Assembly: GCF_005768555.2 (NCBI RefSeq)
Contig: NZ_VCHX02000165.1
Coordinates: forward strand, 1 to 64,000
From: Streptomyces sporangiiformans
GTDB lineage: Bacteria > Actinomycetota > Actinomycetes > Streptomycetales > Streptomycetaceae
Direction of reading: 5' to 3'
Length of the DNA: 64,000 nt
Shown: piece after piece, positions 7,940-16,512 of the stretch
Layout: each line of letters opens with the position of its first letter
Position numbering within the stretch: position 1 is the stretch's first letter
Notes under the pieces: generated by a model
The model's database searches: none
Told to the model about the DNA's origin: nothing
Seen by the model: the letters and a program-made list of their open reading frames with translations, nothing else
Program-made: the position numbers and the translations under genes

Positions 7940-8983
7940 TCACCGTCCCGCCTGAGAAGGGCCGTCCAGCCTCACCAGCATCTTGCCGACGTTTCCGCCG
8001 GCGAGCAGGGACAGCAGCGCCTCCGGCGCGTTCTCCAGGCCGTCCACCACCGTCTCCCGCGCGAGAACGTCGCCCGAGCGCAGCCAGTCGGCGACCCGGC
8101 TCTCGAACTCCGGCCGCAGGTCCTCGTGATCGCGCACGATGAAGCCGCGCAGGGTCAGCCGCTTGAGGACGGCCTGGATCAGCTGGTTGATGTCGGCGGA
8201 CCGGCGGTCGCCGCCGAACTGCGACATCATGCCGCACAGGGCGACGCGGCCGCCGGGCCGCAAGGCGTGCAGGGCAGCCGCGAGTTGCTCGCCGCCCACG
8301 TTGTCGAAGTAGACGTCGATGCCCTCCGGCGCCAGCCGGGCCAGTGCCTCGCGCACCGGCTCGGCGCGGTAGTCGGCGGCGGCGTCGTAGCCGAACTCCT
8401 TCACCAGCAGGGCGCACTTGTCCGGCCCGCCCGCGGTCCCGATGACACGCTCCGCGCCCAGCATCCGGGCGAACTGCCCGGCGGCGCTGCCCACGGCCCC
8501 GGCCGCCGCCGAGACGAAGACCGTGTCACCGGGGCGGACCTCGGCGATCCGCGCCAGCCCGACGTACGCGGTGAAGCCGGTCTGCCCGAGCAGCCCCAAC
8601 CAGGTCGGCAGCGGGGCGAGTTCGGGGTCGATGCGCCCGGCGCCGTCGGTGTCGGCGGGGTCGAGGACGGCCCGTTCCCGCCAGCCCAGCTGGTGGCGTA
8701 CGAAGCTGCCGGGCGGAACGGAGGGGCAGCGGCTCTCCTCCACGACGCCCAGCGCCCGGCCGTCCAGCGGGGATCCGGGGGTGAAGTTGTGCGTGTAGTG
8801 CTTCTCGGTGCTCTCCAGCCGACCGCGCATCGAGGGGTCGACGCTCATATAGAGGTTGCGGACGAGGAGTTGCCCCTCGGCGAGCGGCGGCAGCGGACGC
8901 TCCTCGACCGCGAAGTCGGCGGGGGCCGGCTCTCCGTCGGGCCGGCGCACCAGACAGACCACCCGTGTGGTGCGGGCTGTCAC
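7940..8983 (-). CDS. Zinc-independent MDR oxidoreductase (alkenal/one reductase-like)
   Basis: 347-aa medium-chain dehydrogenase of the leukotriene-B4-dehydrogenase/CurA-like group. NLYMSVDPSMRGR is near residues 49-61. The Rossmann motif is AAAGAVGSAAGQFARMLGA near 169-187. YFDNVGGEQLAAAL is near 239-252. No structural or catalytic zinc cysteines are present. Known relatives reduce alpha,beta-unsaturated ketones with NADPH. It is the last gene of the oxygenase operon: its GTG start has GGAGGAG inside the end of the 71-aa gene upstream, with 4 nt between the two frames. A related sequence forms the C-terminal half of the fusion at 58800. Probable role: saturating an enone made during ring or side-chain oxidation. 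Confidence 0.88.
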   Translation of the reverse strand: MTARTTRVVCLVRRPDGEPAPADFAVEERPLPPLAEGQLLVRNLYMSVDPSMRGRLESTEKHYTHNFTPGSPLDGRALGVVEESRCPSVPPGSFVRHQLGWRERAVLDPADTDGAGRIDPELAPLPTWLGLLGQTGFTAYVGLARIAEVRPGDTVFVSAAAGAVGSAAGQFARMLGAERVIGTAGGPDKCALLVKEFGYDAAADYRAEPVREALARLAPEGIDVYFDNVGGEQLAAALHALRPGGRVALCGMMSQFGGDRRSADINQLIQAVLKRLTLRGFIVRDHEDLRPEFESRVADWLRSGDVLARETVVDGLENAPEALLSLLAGGNVGKMLVRLDGPSQAGR

Positions 8984-8987
8984 CGGC

Positions 8988-9203
8988 TCACTCCTCCGGC
9001 TGGCGGGCGGAGCGCCGCTGGGCGAGCCGGCCCACCCAACCGGCCATCTGGAGGTCCGCGTGGCGCAGTTCGCCCGACTGCCAGCGGGCCTGGAAGTCGA
9101 AGATGCCCTGCGCGCCGGTCTTGGGGTCGGTCACCTCGACCAGTCCGTCCTCGGTGAGCCGGTACACATGCCCGGTCAACGGATGTGTCACTTGCTTGGG
9201 CAT
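8988..9203 (-). CDS. Small conserved-looking protein of the oxygenase operon, unknown function
   Basis: 71 aa, starting MPKQVTHPLTGHVYRLTEDG and ending in an Arg/Gln-rich tail. ATG 9203 has a strong AGGAG site 8 nt upstream. The gene is tightly packed: 5 nt after the ferredoxin gene and 4 nt before the MDR gene. Composition is soluble with no membrane segment and no cysteine. The N-terminal half (HPLTGHVYRLTEDGLVEVTDPKTGAQGIF as a pattern of short strands) suggests a small beta fold, followed by a helix rich in Gln and Arg. I do not recognise a family. Position suggests an accessory or adaptor protein for the Rieske oxygenase. Confidence 0.7.
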   Translation of the reverse strand: MPKQVTHPLTGHVYRLTEDGLVEVTDPKTGAQGIFDFQARWQSGELRHADLQMAGWVGRLAQRRSARQPEE

Positions 9204-9208
9204 GGTGC

Positions 9209-9529
9209 TCACTCCTGCACTGGGCGGCGCACGCCGCGTTTGGTCACGGTCACCGGGCCGGCGACCCGGAGCTGGCAGGCGAGCCGGGTCCGGCCGTCCA
9301 CCGGCCGGCGGAGGGCCTGGATGCCCTCGCGCTCCAGCGGGCCCACGGGTGAGCAGTTCTCGGCGCCCTCGTCGACCTCCACGAAGCAGGTGCGGCAGGT
9401 GCCCTTGCCGCCGCAGACGGTGGGCCACCGGTATCCGAGACGGCGGGCTGCGGTGAACACGTCCTCGTCGCCCCGCACCTCCAGCTCGGCGCCCGAGGGG
9501 CGGATGGCCACACGGTGGGTCACGGTCAC
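9209..9529 (-). CDS. 2Fe-2S ferredoxin
   Basis: 106 aa with the cluster ligands in VCGGKGTCRTCF (C-x5-C-x2-C) near residues 39-49 and a fourth Cys in TRLACQLRV near 85. It most resembles the 2Fe-2S ferredoxin group that donates electrons to oxygenases. GTG 9529 overlaps the stop of the Rieske gene by 4 nt (GTGA), so translation is coupled. The electron-transfer partner upstream would be a flavin reductase; none is adjacent, and the nearest candidate is the VanB-type protein at 24289, which already carries its own 2Fe-2S domain. Confidence 0.88.
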   Translation of the reverse strand: MTVTHRVAIRPSGAELEVRGDEDVFTAARRLGYRWPTVCGGKGTCRTCFVEVDEGAENCSPVGPLEREGIQALRRPVDGRTRLACQLRVAGPVTVTKRGVRRPVQE

Positions 9530-10932
9530 CGGTTCATCCACTGGTCGAGGGTGTGGTTGAAGTGCCGTATCCGGCTCTCCTGGTAGTTGGCCAGGGTGAT
9601 ACCGGGTTTGCGCAGGGTCTTCAGTCCCTGCTGCACGTACGGCAGGTTCTCGCAGTCCTGGTCGAAGACCGGGCCCAGCAGGCCGAGTTCGGGGATGTCG
9701 GCGAAGAGCAGGTCGTCCGGCACCCAGCGGATCTTCGCTGGGGGCGGAGTCTCGCCGGACTTCGGCGGGGAGGACATGAAGAAGATCTCGGCGACGCAGG
9801 AGTCGGGGTCGAGCCCGTTGGGCCGGAACCGGTAGACGATGTTGGACTTGGCGCCGCCCCAGGGGTTGAAGTTGGGGAACAGCAGGTAGTTGATGGCGTC
9901 CAGCAGCTCGCTGTCGGAGGTCTTCGAAAAGTCCTGGTCCGAGGTGGCCGCCAGCTGTTCTCGCATCCGGTGCGCGAGCACCTGGCGCGCGGTGCCGCCG
10001 GGCGGTATCGGGGGAAGCTCGCCGCCTTCCGGCAGTGCCAGGTCGCGGCCCTGGGTGGCCGCGTAGAAGGAGCGCGAGTAGTAGAACGCCTCCAGGACGT
10101 CCTCCTCGGTGACGGAGTCCGCCACGTGGGGGCTGGGGGCACCCTGGATGTTGATCATCCGGTTCCAGTTCGGCTGGCCGGCGATGACGTCGTACTGGGA
10201 GTTGGCGTCGGCGAGCCACGGCAGCATCTGCGGGTGCGTGGCGATCACGTGGAAGGACTCGATGAACGCGTCCTGCGCGACCTTCCAGTTGCAGGGCAGC
10301 ACCTTGGCGATGTGCAGCGACTTGTAGCGGTTCTCCAACGGCCAGATGTAGTACTCGTCGAAGGTGCCCCGGTAGCTGTCGAAGGACTCGGCGTACGGGT
10401 CCATGTTGATGAAGACGAAGCCGCGCCAGGTGGCCACCTTGGCCTCCGGGAGCGAGAACTTCTCGGGGGTGACATGGGGGAAGTCCCAGACGCAGGGCGG
10501 GGTCTGCATGGTGCCGTCGAGGTTCCAGGCGAAGCCGTGGAAGGGGCAGCGGAACTCGGCGACGTTGCCCCCGCCGGTACGCAGCTTGCGGCCCCGGTGC
10601 AGGCACGCGTTGACGAAGGCGCGGATCTCGTCGGGTGCCGTGCGCACGATGATCAGTGAGTCGTTGCCGATCTCGTAGATCTCGTGGTCGCCGACTTCGG
10701 GGATCTCACTCTCCAGACAGGCGAACTGCCACACACGGCGCCACACCTGCTCCATCTCGCGTTCGGCCCATTCACGGGAGATGAAGCGGTCGATGTCGAT
10801 GTCCTCGCTGCCGAGGTGGTCGTTGTGGTCGTACCTCAGCGCGGGGGGAACGGTCCCGCTGTCCCGGTCGAGGTAGTCCTGGACGCTGGGCCCGGGACAC
10901 CGCTCCGTGCCCAACTCCGACGATTCGCCCAT
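9526..10932 (-). CDS. Rieske non-heme iron oxygenase, alpha subunit
   Basis: 468 aa. The Rieske ligands are CLHRGRKL (C-x-H) and CPFHGFAWNLDG (C-x2-H). The catalytic mononuclear-iron region follows with NWKVAQDAFIESFHVIATHPQ, whose FHVIATHP contains the H-x4-H iron ligands. This is the SRPBCC-type catalytic domain of ring-hydroxylating oxygenases that activate O2 for hydroxylation or demethylation of aromatic or steroid-like substrates. ATG 10932 is chosen over upstream codons because GGAGGAG lies 6 nt before it. It is first in an operon with ferredoxin, the 71-aa protein and an MDR reductase. No beta subunit is present, so it is probably a homotrimer (alpha-only). A near-palindrome at 10951-10971 precedes it. 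Confidence 0.92.
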   Translation of the reverse strand: MGESSELGTERCPGPSVQDYLDRDSGTVPPALRYDHNDHLGSEDIDIDRFISREWAEREMEQVWRRVWQFACLESEIPEVGDHEIYEIGNDSLIIVRTAPDEIRAFVNACLHRGRKLRTGGGNVAEFRCPFHGFAWNLDGTMQTPPCVWDFPHVTPEKFSLPEAKVATWRGFVFINMDPYAESFDSYRGTFDEYYIWPLENRYKSLHIAKVLPCNWKVAQDAFIESFHVIATHPQMLPWLADANSQYDVIAGQPNWNRMINIQGAPSPHVADSVTEEDVLEAFYYSRSFYAATQGRDLALPEGGELPPIPPGGTARQVLAHRMREQLAATSDQDFSKTSDSELLDAINYLLFPNFNPWGGAKSNIVYRFRPNGLDPDSCVAEIFFMSSPPKSGETPPPAKIRWVPDDLLFADIPELGLLGPVFDQDCENLPYVQQGLKTLRKPGITLANYQESRIRHFNHTLDQWMNR

Positions 10933-11374
10933 CTTCGCTCCTCCAGCAGAAACTATAGATGGAGTGTAGTTAGTGATCGCATGCCAGAGCAACAGTTGTG
11001 ACGGCGTCGGACGCGCACATCACCCAAGGTCCTGAGAAAGTCGGGCGCCCGACCTCGAATTTATTTCCGCCGCCCCCTCGCCAAGCCGGTTGCGACATGT
11101 CACACTCCGACGCACTTGAGACTGTAGTACGTCACAAGTTTCTGTTTGCGGGGACGCGGCTGCGCCCGTTCCCGCCCGAGCGCCGCACGGTCCCTTCCGT
11201 CGGCCACCGCGCCGCCCCTCCCCCCACGGCGGCGACCGCCATGGTCAACTCCACCACCCCCCACTGTGCCCCCGCTTCGGGACCGCACCGGAAGAGACTG
11301 GACAGAGCCGCCCGCCAGGACCGGAACGCCACCGGCCCGGCGGTACCGGCGCCACATCACAGGAGTGCTCAACG
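10933..11374. other. 442-bp divergent intergenic region
   Basis: Lies between the Rieske operon (left) and the ABC importer operon (right). Besides the near-palindrome at 10951-10971 it holds ACTTG at 11114-11118 and its complement CAAGT at 11135-11139, flanking TGTAGTAC. The stretch is AT-richer at 10950-10990 and 11090-11145, where the two promoters are likely. No gene is supported here. Confidence 0.5.
10951..10971. promoter_or_regulatory. Probable operator of the Rieske operon
   Basis: AACTATA at 10951-10957 and TGTAGTT at 10965-10971 form an inverted repeat with one mismatch around a 7-bp spacer. It lies 19 bp upstream of the Rieske start, over the likely promoter or leader. No cognate regulator is adjacent. 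Confidence 0.4.
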
Positions 11375-12517
11375 ATGAGTTTCAGACCTGTTCGCGCGGC
11401 CCGCCGCGCGATGACCGCGATCGTCCCCGTCACCGCGCTGCTCACCCTCGCCGCGTGCGGCGGCGGTGCCACTCCCGCCGCCGACTCGTCGCAGGCGGCG
11501 GCGGAAGACTCTCCGGGCCTGACCGCCGCCCGCAAGGCCCTGCAGCAGTACTCACAGCGGCCGACGCGGATTCCCGTCACCCAGCCGGTGGGCAAGAAGA
11601 TCCCCGAAGGCAAGAAGATCGACTTCATCCTGTGCGGTGTCCAGTCCTGCAAGGACCTCGCCGACCACTTCACCGCCGCGGCCAAGCAGCTCGGCTGGGA
11701 AGTCAAGCAGATCGCCACCCAGGGCACACCGGAGTCCGTCCAGGCCGCGTACGAGCAGGCGGTGCGCGACAAGCCCGACGCCGTCGTCGCCTCCGGATTC
11801 CCTCGCGCGGTGTACGCCAAGCAGCTGGCTCAGCTGAAGAAGGCCGACATCCCCGTCATCCAGTCGAACGCCGACGACGTCCTGGGGGACGGAATCGAAC
11901 TGCTGAAGAACGGGCCGGCTGACGTCGATGTGCAGGGCACGATGATCGCCTCGTGGGTGGTCTCGAACAGCGGCGCCAAGGCCAACACCGTCTACTTCGA
12001 CCTGCCCGCGTACACGATCCTCAAGCCCGTCAGGGACGGGTTCGAGGCGAAGTACCGGGAGTGGTGCGAGGGTTGCGAGCTGGACACCGTCGACGTGCCG
12101 ATCACCGCGATCGGCAAGGACATGCCGGACCGGGTGGTGTCGTACATCCGCTCGCACCCGAAGGTGACCCACATCGTCTTCTCGCTGGGCCTGCTCAACG
12201 TGGGCGTCCCGGCCGCTCTGAAGACCGCCGGCATCACGGGCAAGCACATCGTCGTCAACGTCGGTGACGCACAGAGCTACCAGTACATCGAGGGCGGTCT
12301 CACCGACGCGGCCATGGCTCTGAACCTGTACGAGACGGCCTGGATCCAGGTCGACGCGCTGGCCCGCCACTTCACCGGCCAGTCGATGGACCTGGACCAG
12401 AAGGCGGAGCTGCCCAACATGCTGATCACCAAGGAGAACCTCCCGTCCGCCGATGGCGACTTCCCGCTGGTCGAGGACTACCAGAAGCAGTTCAAGGCGC
12501 TCTGGGGCCTGAGCTGA
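11375..12517 (+). CDS. ABC transporter substrate-binding lipoprotein (ribose-type, PBP type 1)
   Basis: 380 aa. The signal peptide MSFRPVRAARRAMTAIVPVT is followed by a lipobox LTLAAC, so the mature protein is lipid-anchored. Two periplasmic-binding-protein-1 lobes follow. IDFILCGVQSCKDLADHFTA is the first strand-helix, and IATQGTPESVQAAYEQAVRDKPDAVV is typical of the RbsB/LacI-like sugar-binding fold. It feeds the ATPase at 12581 and permease at 14181. AGGAG lies about 10 nt before ATG 11375. The CXXXC-like pair (C in LCGVQSC) is unusual for sugar binders. The ligand is unknown: context (Rieske operon on one side, alcohol dehydrogenase on the other) allows a non-sugar substrate. Confidence 0.88.
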   Translation: MSFRPVRAARRAMTAIVPVTALLTLAACGGGATPAADSSQAAAEDSPGLTAARKALQQYSQRPTRIPVTQPVGKKIPEGKKIDFILCGVQSCKDLADHFTAAAKQLGWEVKQIATQGTPESVQAAYEQAVRDKPDAVVASGFPRAVYAKQLAQLKKADIPVIQSNADDVLGDGIELLKNGPADVDVQGTMIASWVVSNSGAKANTVYFDLPAYTILKPVRDGFEAKYREWCEGCELDTVDVPITAIGKDMPDRVVSYIRSHPKVTHIVFSLGLLNVGVPAALKTAGITGKHIVVNVGDAQSYQYIEGGLTDAAMALNLYETAWIQVDALARHFTGQSMDLDQKAELPNMLITKENLPSADGDFPLVEDYQKQFKALWGLS

Positions 12518-12580
12518 CCAGCCCGGCGCCGTCGGCCATCACGCCGGCGGCGCCAGGTGCGACGGATGGATGGAGTAGCG

Positions 12581-14179
12581 GTGCACGCTGACACATCAGC
12601 AGGGACGGCGTACGGGCCGGCCTGGACGGACGAGGCGGACCGGCCGGTGCTTCGCGTCTCGGGGCTGTCGAAACGGTTCGGCGGAACCCAGGCGCTGAAG
12701 GACGTGGACCTCGACATCGCCCCTGGCGAGATCCACGCGCTGATCGGGCCCAACGGTTCCGGCAAGTCCACCCTCATCAAGATCCTCGCCGGATACCACC
12801 ACGCGGAGCCGGGAGCCGTCGCCGAACTCGACGGCGAGCGGTTCGAACTGGGCCAGGTCACCGGTTCGCGGCACGACCGGCTCCGCTTCGTCCACCAGGA
12901 GCTGGGGCTGGTGGAGGAGCTGAGCGCCACGGACAATCTCGCGCTCAGCCGTGGCTTCGCCCGTACGGCGTTCGGCAACATCCGCTGGCCCGAGATGGAG
13001 CGCCGGACGGCCGCGCTGGTCGAGCGGTTCGGCCTCGGCATCGACGTACGCCGGCCGCTGGCCATGGCCACCCCCGTCCAGCGCGCGGTGGTGGCCATCG
13101 CCGCCGCGCTCCAGGGCTGGGAGGGCCGACGCGGCGTGCTGGTCCTCGACGAGCCGACCGCCGTACTGCCACCGGGTGAAGTCGCCCGGCTCTTCCACAT
13201 CGTGCGGGAGATCCGCGACGCGGGCGCCAGTGTGCTCTACGTGTCGCACCGGATGGACGAGATCTTCGCGCTCGCCGACCGGGTCACCGTGATCCGCGGC
13301 GGACGCCGGATCGCCACCCGTCCGGTGGCCGGGCTCACCCCCCGCGCGCTGGCGGAGCTGATGGCGGGCCAGGAGAAGGAGACCGGGCACCAGTCGCAAC
13401 CGCCCACCAGCGGCACAGGCGGCAGCACAGGCGGCGGCACCGGCATCGGCGTGGCCGCGCTGGAGGTCCGCGACCTGTGGGCCGGCCCGCTGCGCGGCGT
13501 CGGCTTCGACCTGGCCAGGGGCGAGCGGCTGGGCGTCACCGGTCTGGTCGGCTCCGGCCACGAGGCCGTGCCGTACGCGGTGTGCGGGGCCTGGACCGGG
13601 CCGGTGCGCGGCCGGGTGCGGATACCGGAGCGCTCCCCCCGGTGGGTCGACGCACGGAACGCCGCCGGCCTCGGCATCCCCCTGGTCCCCGCCGACCGGG
13701 CGAACGAAGGGGTGGTCGGCGACTTCTCGGTCGGGGAGAACCTCACCCTCCCCCTGCTCGACCGGCTCCGCGCCCGTCTCGGCCGACTGCACCGGAGGCG
13801 GGAGGACGCGCTCACCGAGGCGTGGATCCGGCGGGTTGAGGTGCGCACGGCCGGACGCGGAGCGCGGATCACCACGCTCAGCGGCGGCAACCAGCAGAAG
13901 GTCGTCATGGCCCGCTGTCTGGCCCAGCAGCCACCGGTGCTGGTGCTGTGCGAACCCACGGCAGGCGTGGACGTCGCCACCCGGCAGCAGCTCTACGAAC
14001 TGATCGGGCGTCAGGCGGACGACGGCATGGGCGTGATCGTGTCCTCGTCCGACACGGAGGACCTGCTCGCGCTGTGCACCCGCGTCCTGGTGGTGCGGGA
14101 CGGCCGGATCGTGCGGGAGATCAGCGGCCGGGACATCACCGAGCCCGCGCTCGTCCATGCCATGGAAGGAACCGAGTGA
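12581..14179 (+). CDS. ABC transporter ATP-binding protein with two NBDs (RbsA/MglA type)
   Basis: About 532 aa. NBD1 has Walker A GPNGSGKSTLIK, a degenerate signature (ATPVQRAVV in place of LSGGQ) and Walker B VLVLDEPTAVL. NBD2 has a degenerate Walker A (GLVGSGHEAVP, lacking the Lys) with an intact signature LSGGNQQKV and VLCEPTAGVDVA. This asymmetry is typical of RbsA-like fused ATPases. A Gly/Thr/Ser-rich linker (about 275-300) joins the halves. Start choice: GTG 12581 has GGAG 5 nt upstream. In-frame GTG 12557 and ATG 12566 are alternatives. It follows the binding protein by 63 nt and is 1 nt before the permease start. Confidence 0.9.
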   Translation: MHADTSAGTAYGPAWTDEADRPVLRVSGLSKRFGGTQALKDVDLDIAPGEIHALIGPNGSGKSTLIKILAGYHHAEPGAVAELDGERFELGQVTGSRHDRLRFVHQELGLVEELSATDNLALSRGFARTAFGNIRWPEMERRTAALVERFGLGIDVRRPLAMATPVQRAVVAIAAALQGWEGRRGVLVLDEPTAVLPPGEVARLFHIVREIRDAGASVLYVSHRMDEIFALADRVTVIRGGRRIATRPVAGLTPRALAELMAGQEKETGHQSQPPTSGTGGSTGGGTGIGVAALEVRDLWAGPLRGVGFDLARGERLGVTGLVGSGHEAVPYAVCGAWTGPVRGRVRIPERSPRWVDARNAAGLGIPLVPADRANEGVVGDFSVGENLTLPLLDRLRARLGRLHRRREDALTEAWIRRVEVRTAGRGARITTLSGGNQQKVVMARCLAQQPPVLVLCEPTAGVDVATRQQLYELIGRQADDGMGVIVSSSDTEDLLALCTRVLVVRDGRIVREISGRDITEPALVHAMEGTE

Positions 14180-14180
14180 C

Positions 14181-15317
14181 ATGACATCCACCCCGACCCG
14201 GGCGGCGCAGCATCGGCCGGCCGAACCGAAGGTGCCCGCGGTGTCCGCCGTGGGGACACCGGTGGAGCTGGGCCGGCGAGCGGCGGCCGCCCTGTCGTTC
14301 CGGAACATCGGCGCCGTCTACGTATGGCTGCTGATCGCCGTGATCTTCTCCGTGTGGGCGCCGGAGACCTTCCCGACGGCCACCACGGTCAAGCAGGTAC
14401 TGAACGGCAACGCCGTGGCCGGACTGGTGGCGCTCAGCGTCGTCACGCCGCTGGCCGCCCGTGTCTTCGACCTGTCGGTCGCCTACACCATGTCGCTCAC
14501 CAGCGTGCTGACCGCCCGCTTCCTGGTCTCCGCGGGCCTCGGCCCGGGCACCGCGATCACCCTGGCGATGACGGCCGCCCTGCTGATCGGGGTGATCAAC
14601 GGAATCGTGGTGGTGGTGCTGCGGGTCGACTCGTTCATCGCCACGCTGGCCACCGGCGCGCTGATCCAGTCCCTCATCACCATGGTGACCAACGACAGCT
14701 CGATCACCGGCGTGCAAATGCTGGCCAAGCCGTTCGCGAGCATCGCCCAACTGGACGCGGGCGGTATCACGCTCCCAGTGCTGTATCTGCTCGTCGCCGC
14801 GGTGGCCATCTGGTTCCTGCTGGAGCACACCGCCACGGGGCGCCGGCTGTACGCGACCGGCTTCAACCAGAACGCGGCACGCCTGCAGGGAGTGCGCACC
14901 GACCGGCTGCGCTTCATGACCCTGGTGACGGCCGCGCTGCTCTCCGGTTTCGCCGGAGTCGTCTTCGCGTCCTCCGTCGGCTCCGGATCGCCGAGCGCCG
15001 GCACGCCGTATCTGCTGTCGGCCTACGCGGCGGCCTTCGTAGGAGCCACCCAGCTGCGCGCCGGCCGCTTCAACGCCTGGGGCACGGTGATCGCGGTGCT
15101 GCTGCTCGGCACCGGCATCACCGGACTCGGGCTGGCCACCAGCGCACCGTGGGCCACGAGCCTGTTCACCGGCTCGGTCCTCATCATCGCGCTGGTCCTC
15201 ACCGGAGGACGGATCGCCCTGCCGGCCATGCTGCGCCGCCGGAAGCCGTCCGCGCCGGGCTCCGATCCAGACGGAGCCGGCCCCGTACCCGTACCAGCAC
15301 CCGACAAGGAGGCCTGA
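14181..15317 (+). CDS. ABC transporter permease (RbsC/BPD_transp_2 family)
   Basis: 378 aa with about 8-10 hydrophobic segments, for example VYVWLLIAVIFSVWAP, TAITLAMTAALLIGVINGIV and GTVIAVLLLGTGITGLGLAT. The loop TATGRRLYATGFNQNAARLQG is the conserved cytoplasmic ATPase-coupling loop of the RbsC family. ATG 14181 begins one base after the ATPase stop; AAGGA lies 10 nt upstream. A Pro/Ala-rich C-terminal tail follows the last segment. Only one permease gene is present, so the transporter is a homodimer as in ribose systems. Confidence 0.9.
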   Translation: MTSTPTRAAQHRPAEPKVPAVSAVGTPVELGRRAAAALSFRNIGAVYVWLLIAVIFSVWAPETFPTATTVKQVLNGNAVAGLVALSVVTPLAARVFDLSVAYTMSLTSVLTARFLVSAGLGPGTAITLAMTAALLIGVINGIVVVVLRVDSFIATLATGALIQSLITMVTNDSSITGVQMLAKPFASIAQLDAGGITLPVLYLLVAAVAIWFLLEHTATGRRLYATGFNQNAARLQGVRTDRLRFMTLVTAALLSGFAGVVFASSVGSGSPSAGTPYLLSAYAAAFVGATQLRAGRFNAWGTVIAVLLLGTGITGLGLATSAPWATSLFTGSVLIIALVLTGGRIALPAMLRRRKPSAPGSDPDGAGPVPVPAPDKEA

Positions 15318-15319
15318 CC

Positions 15320-16363
15320 ATGAGAGCGGTTCAGTACCGAAAGGTGGGCAGTGCCCCCGAGGTCGTCGAGGTCCCCATGCCCGAACCCGGCCCGGGTCAG
15401 GTGCTGCTCAAGGTGACGGCGGCCGGCCTGTGCCACTCCGACCTGGCGGTCATGGGCTGGCCCGAGGAAGTGTTCCCCTACCCCCTGCCGCTGACGCTGG
15501 GTCACGAGGGCGTCGGCACCGTCGCGGCGCTGGGCCGGGGTGTCACCGGGCTCGCGGAGGGCGACGCGGTGGCGGTGTACGGACCCTGGGGCTGCGGCCT
15601 GTGCCGCAAGTGCGCGGAGGGAAAGGAGAACTACTGCCTGCGAGCCGCCGAGCTCGGGATCATGCCGCCCGGTCTCGGCTCCCCCGGCGCCCTCGCGGAG
15701 TTCATGGTGGTGGACTCGCCCCGCCACCTGGTGCCGCTGAACGGGCTCGACCCGGCGCAGGCGGCACCACTCACCGACGCGGGGCTGACCCCGTATCACG
15801 CGATTCTGAAATCCCTGCCCAAGCTGGGACCGGGCAGCACGGCGGTGGTGATCGGCGTCGGAGGACTGGGCCATCTCGCCGTCCAGCTGCTGCGCGCCCT
15901 GACCCCGGCCCGGGTGATCGCCCTCGATGTGAGCCAGGAGAAGCTCGAGCTGGCGCGCACCGTCGGCGCTCACGAGACGCTGCTCTCGAACGCCGAGGCT
16001 TCGGAGCGCGTCCGGGAACTCACCGGCGGAGTGGGGGCGGAGGCGGTACTGGACTTCGTGGGAGTCGAGGCGACGCTGTCGGTCGCCGCCGCTTCGGTGG
16101 CGGTGGAGGGCGACGTGACCATCGTCGGCATCGGTGGAGGCACCCTGGCGGTCGGCTTCGGCGGCGGACTGCCGTTCGAGGTCTCCGCCTGCTTCCCCTA
16201 CTGGGGCAGCCGGACGGAGTTCATCGACGTCGTCGAACTGGCCCGGCAGGGCCTCGTCTCCTCCCATGTCGAGACGTTCTCACTGGAGGAGGCGCCCATG
16301 GCGTACGAGCGCCTGCACGCCGGGGAGATCAACGGCCGCGCGGTGGTGCTGCCGCACGGCTGA
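15320..16363 (+). CDS. Zinc-dependent alcohol dehydrogenase (MDR)
   Basis: 347 aa. GLCHSDLAV (catalytic zinc Cys), GHEGVG (zinc His-Glu), structural-zinc cluster CGLCRKCAEGKENYC (C-x2-C-x2-C-x7-C), and a Rossmann motif VIGVGGLGHLAVQLL near residues 172-186. The family oxidises primary or secondary alcohols with NAD. It begins 2 nt after the permease stop and is therefore the last gene of the importer operon, suggesting that the imported compound or its product is an alcohol. A paralogue with the same VYGPWGCG(L/A)C motif lies at 56853. Confidence 0.92.
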   Translation: MRAVQYRKVGSAPEVVEVPMPEPGPGQVLLKVTAAGLCHSDLAVMGWPEEVFPYPLPLTLGHEGVGTVAALGRGVTGLAEGDAVAVYGPWGCGLCRKCAEGKENYCLRAAELGIMPPGLGSPGALAEFMVVDSPRHLVPLNGLDPAQAAPLTDAGLTPYHAILKSLPKLGPGSTAVVIGVGGLGHLAVQLLRALTPARVIALDVSQEKLELARTVGAHETLLSNAEASERVRELTGGVGAEAVLDFVGVEATLSVAAASVAVEGDVTIVGIGGGTLAVGFGGGLPFEVSACFPYWGSRTEFIDVVELARQGLVSSHVETFSLEEAPMAYERLHAGEINGRAVVLPHG

Positions 16364-16401
16364 GCGAGCAGCGAACCGTCGGACCGGGCCAGGCCTCGGC
16401 C

Positions 16402-16452
16402 GGGTACTGGACAGGACCAGGTACTCGCCAGGGCCAGGTACTCGCCAGGGCC
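16402..16452. repeat. Three tandem 17-bp repeats in a convergent intergenic region
   Basis: Units at 16402, 16419 and 16436; the last two are identical (AGGTACTCGCCAGGGCC), the first differs at a few positions. They lie in the 149-bp gap between the alcohol dehydrogenase and the convergent serine hydrolase gene. A degenerate piece recurs at about 16537. No hairpin terminator is obvious. Confidence 0.75.
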
Positions 16453-16512
16453 AGGCCCGACGGGTGTCCGCGGCGGGCGCGCGAGCCCTCGACTCGCCGT
16501 CCGGCCGGCCGC

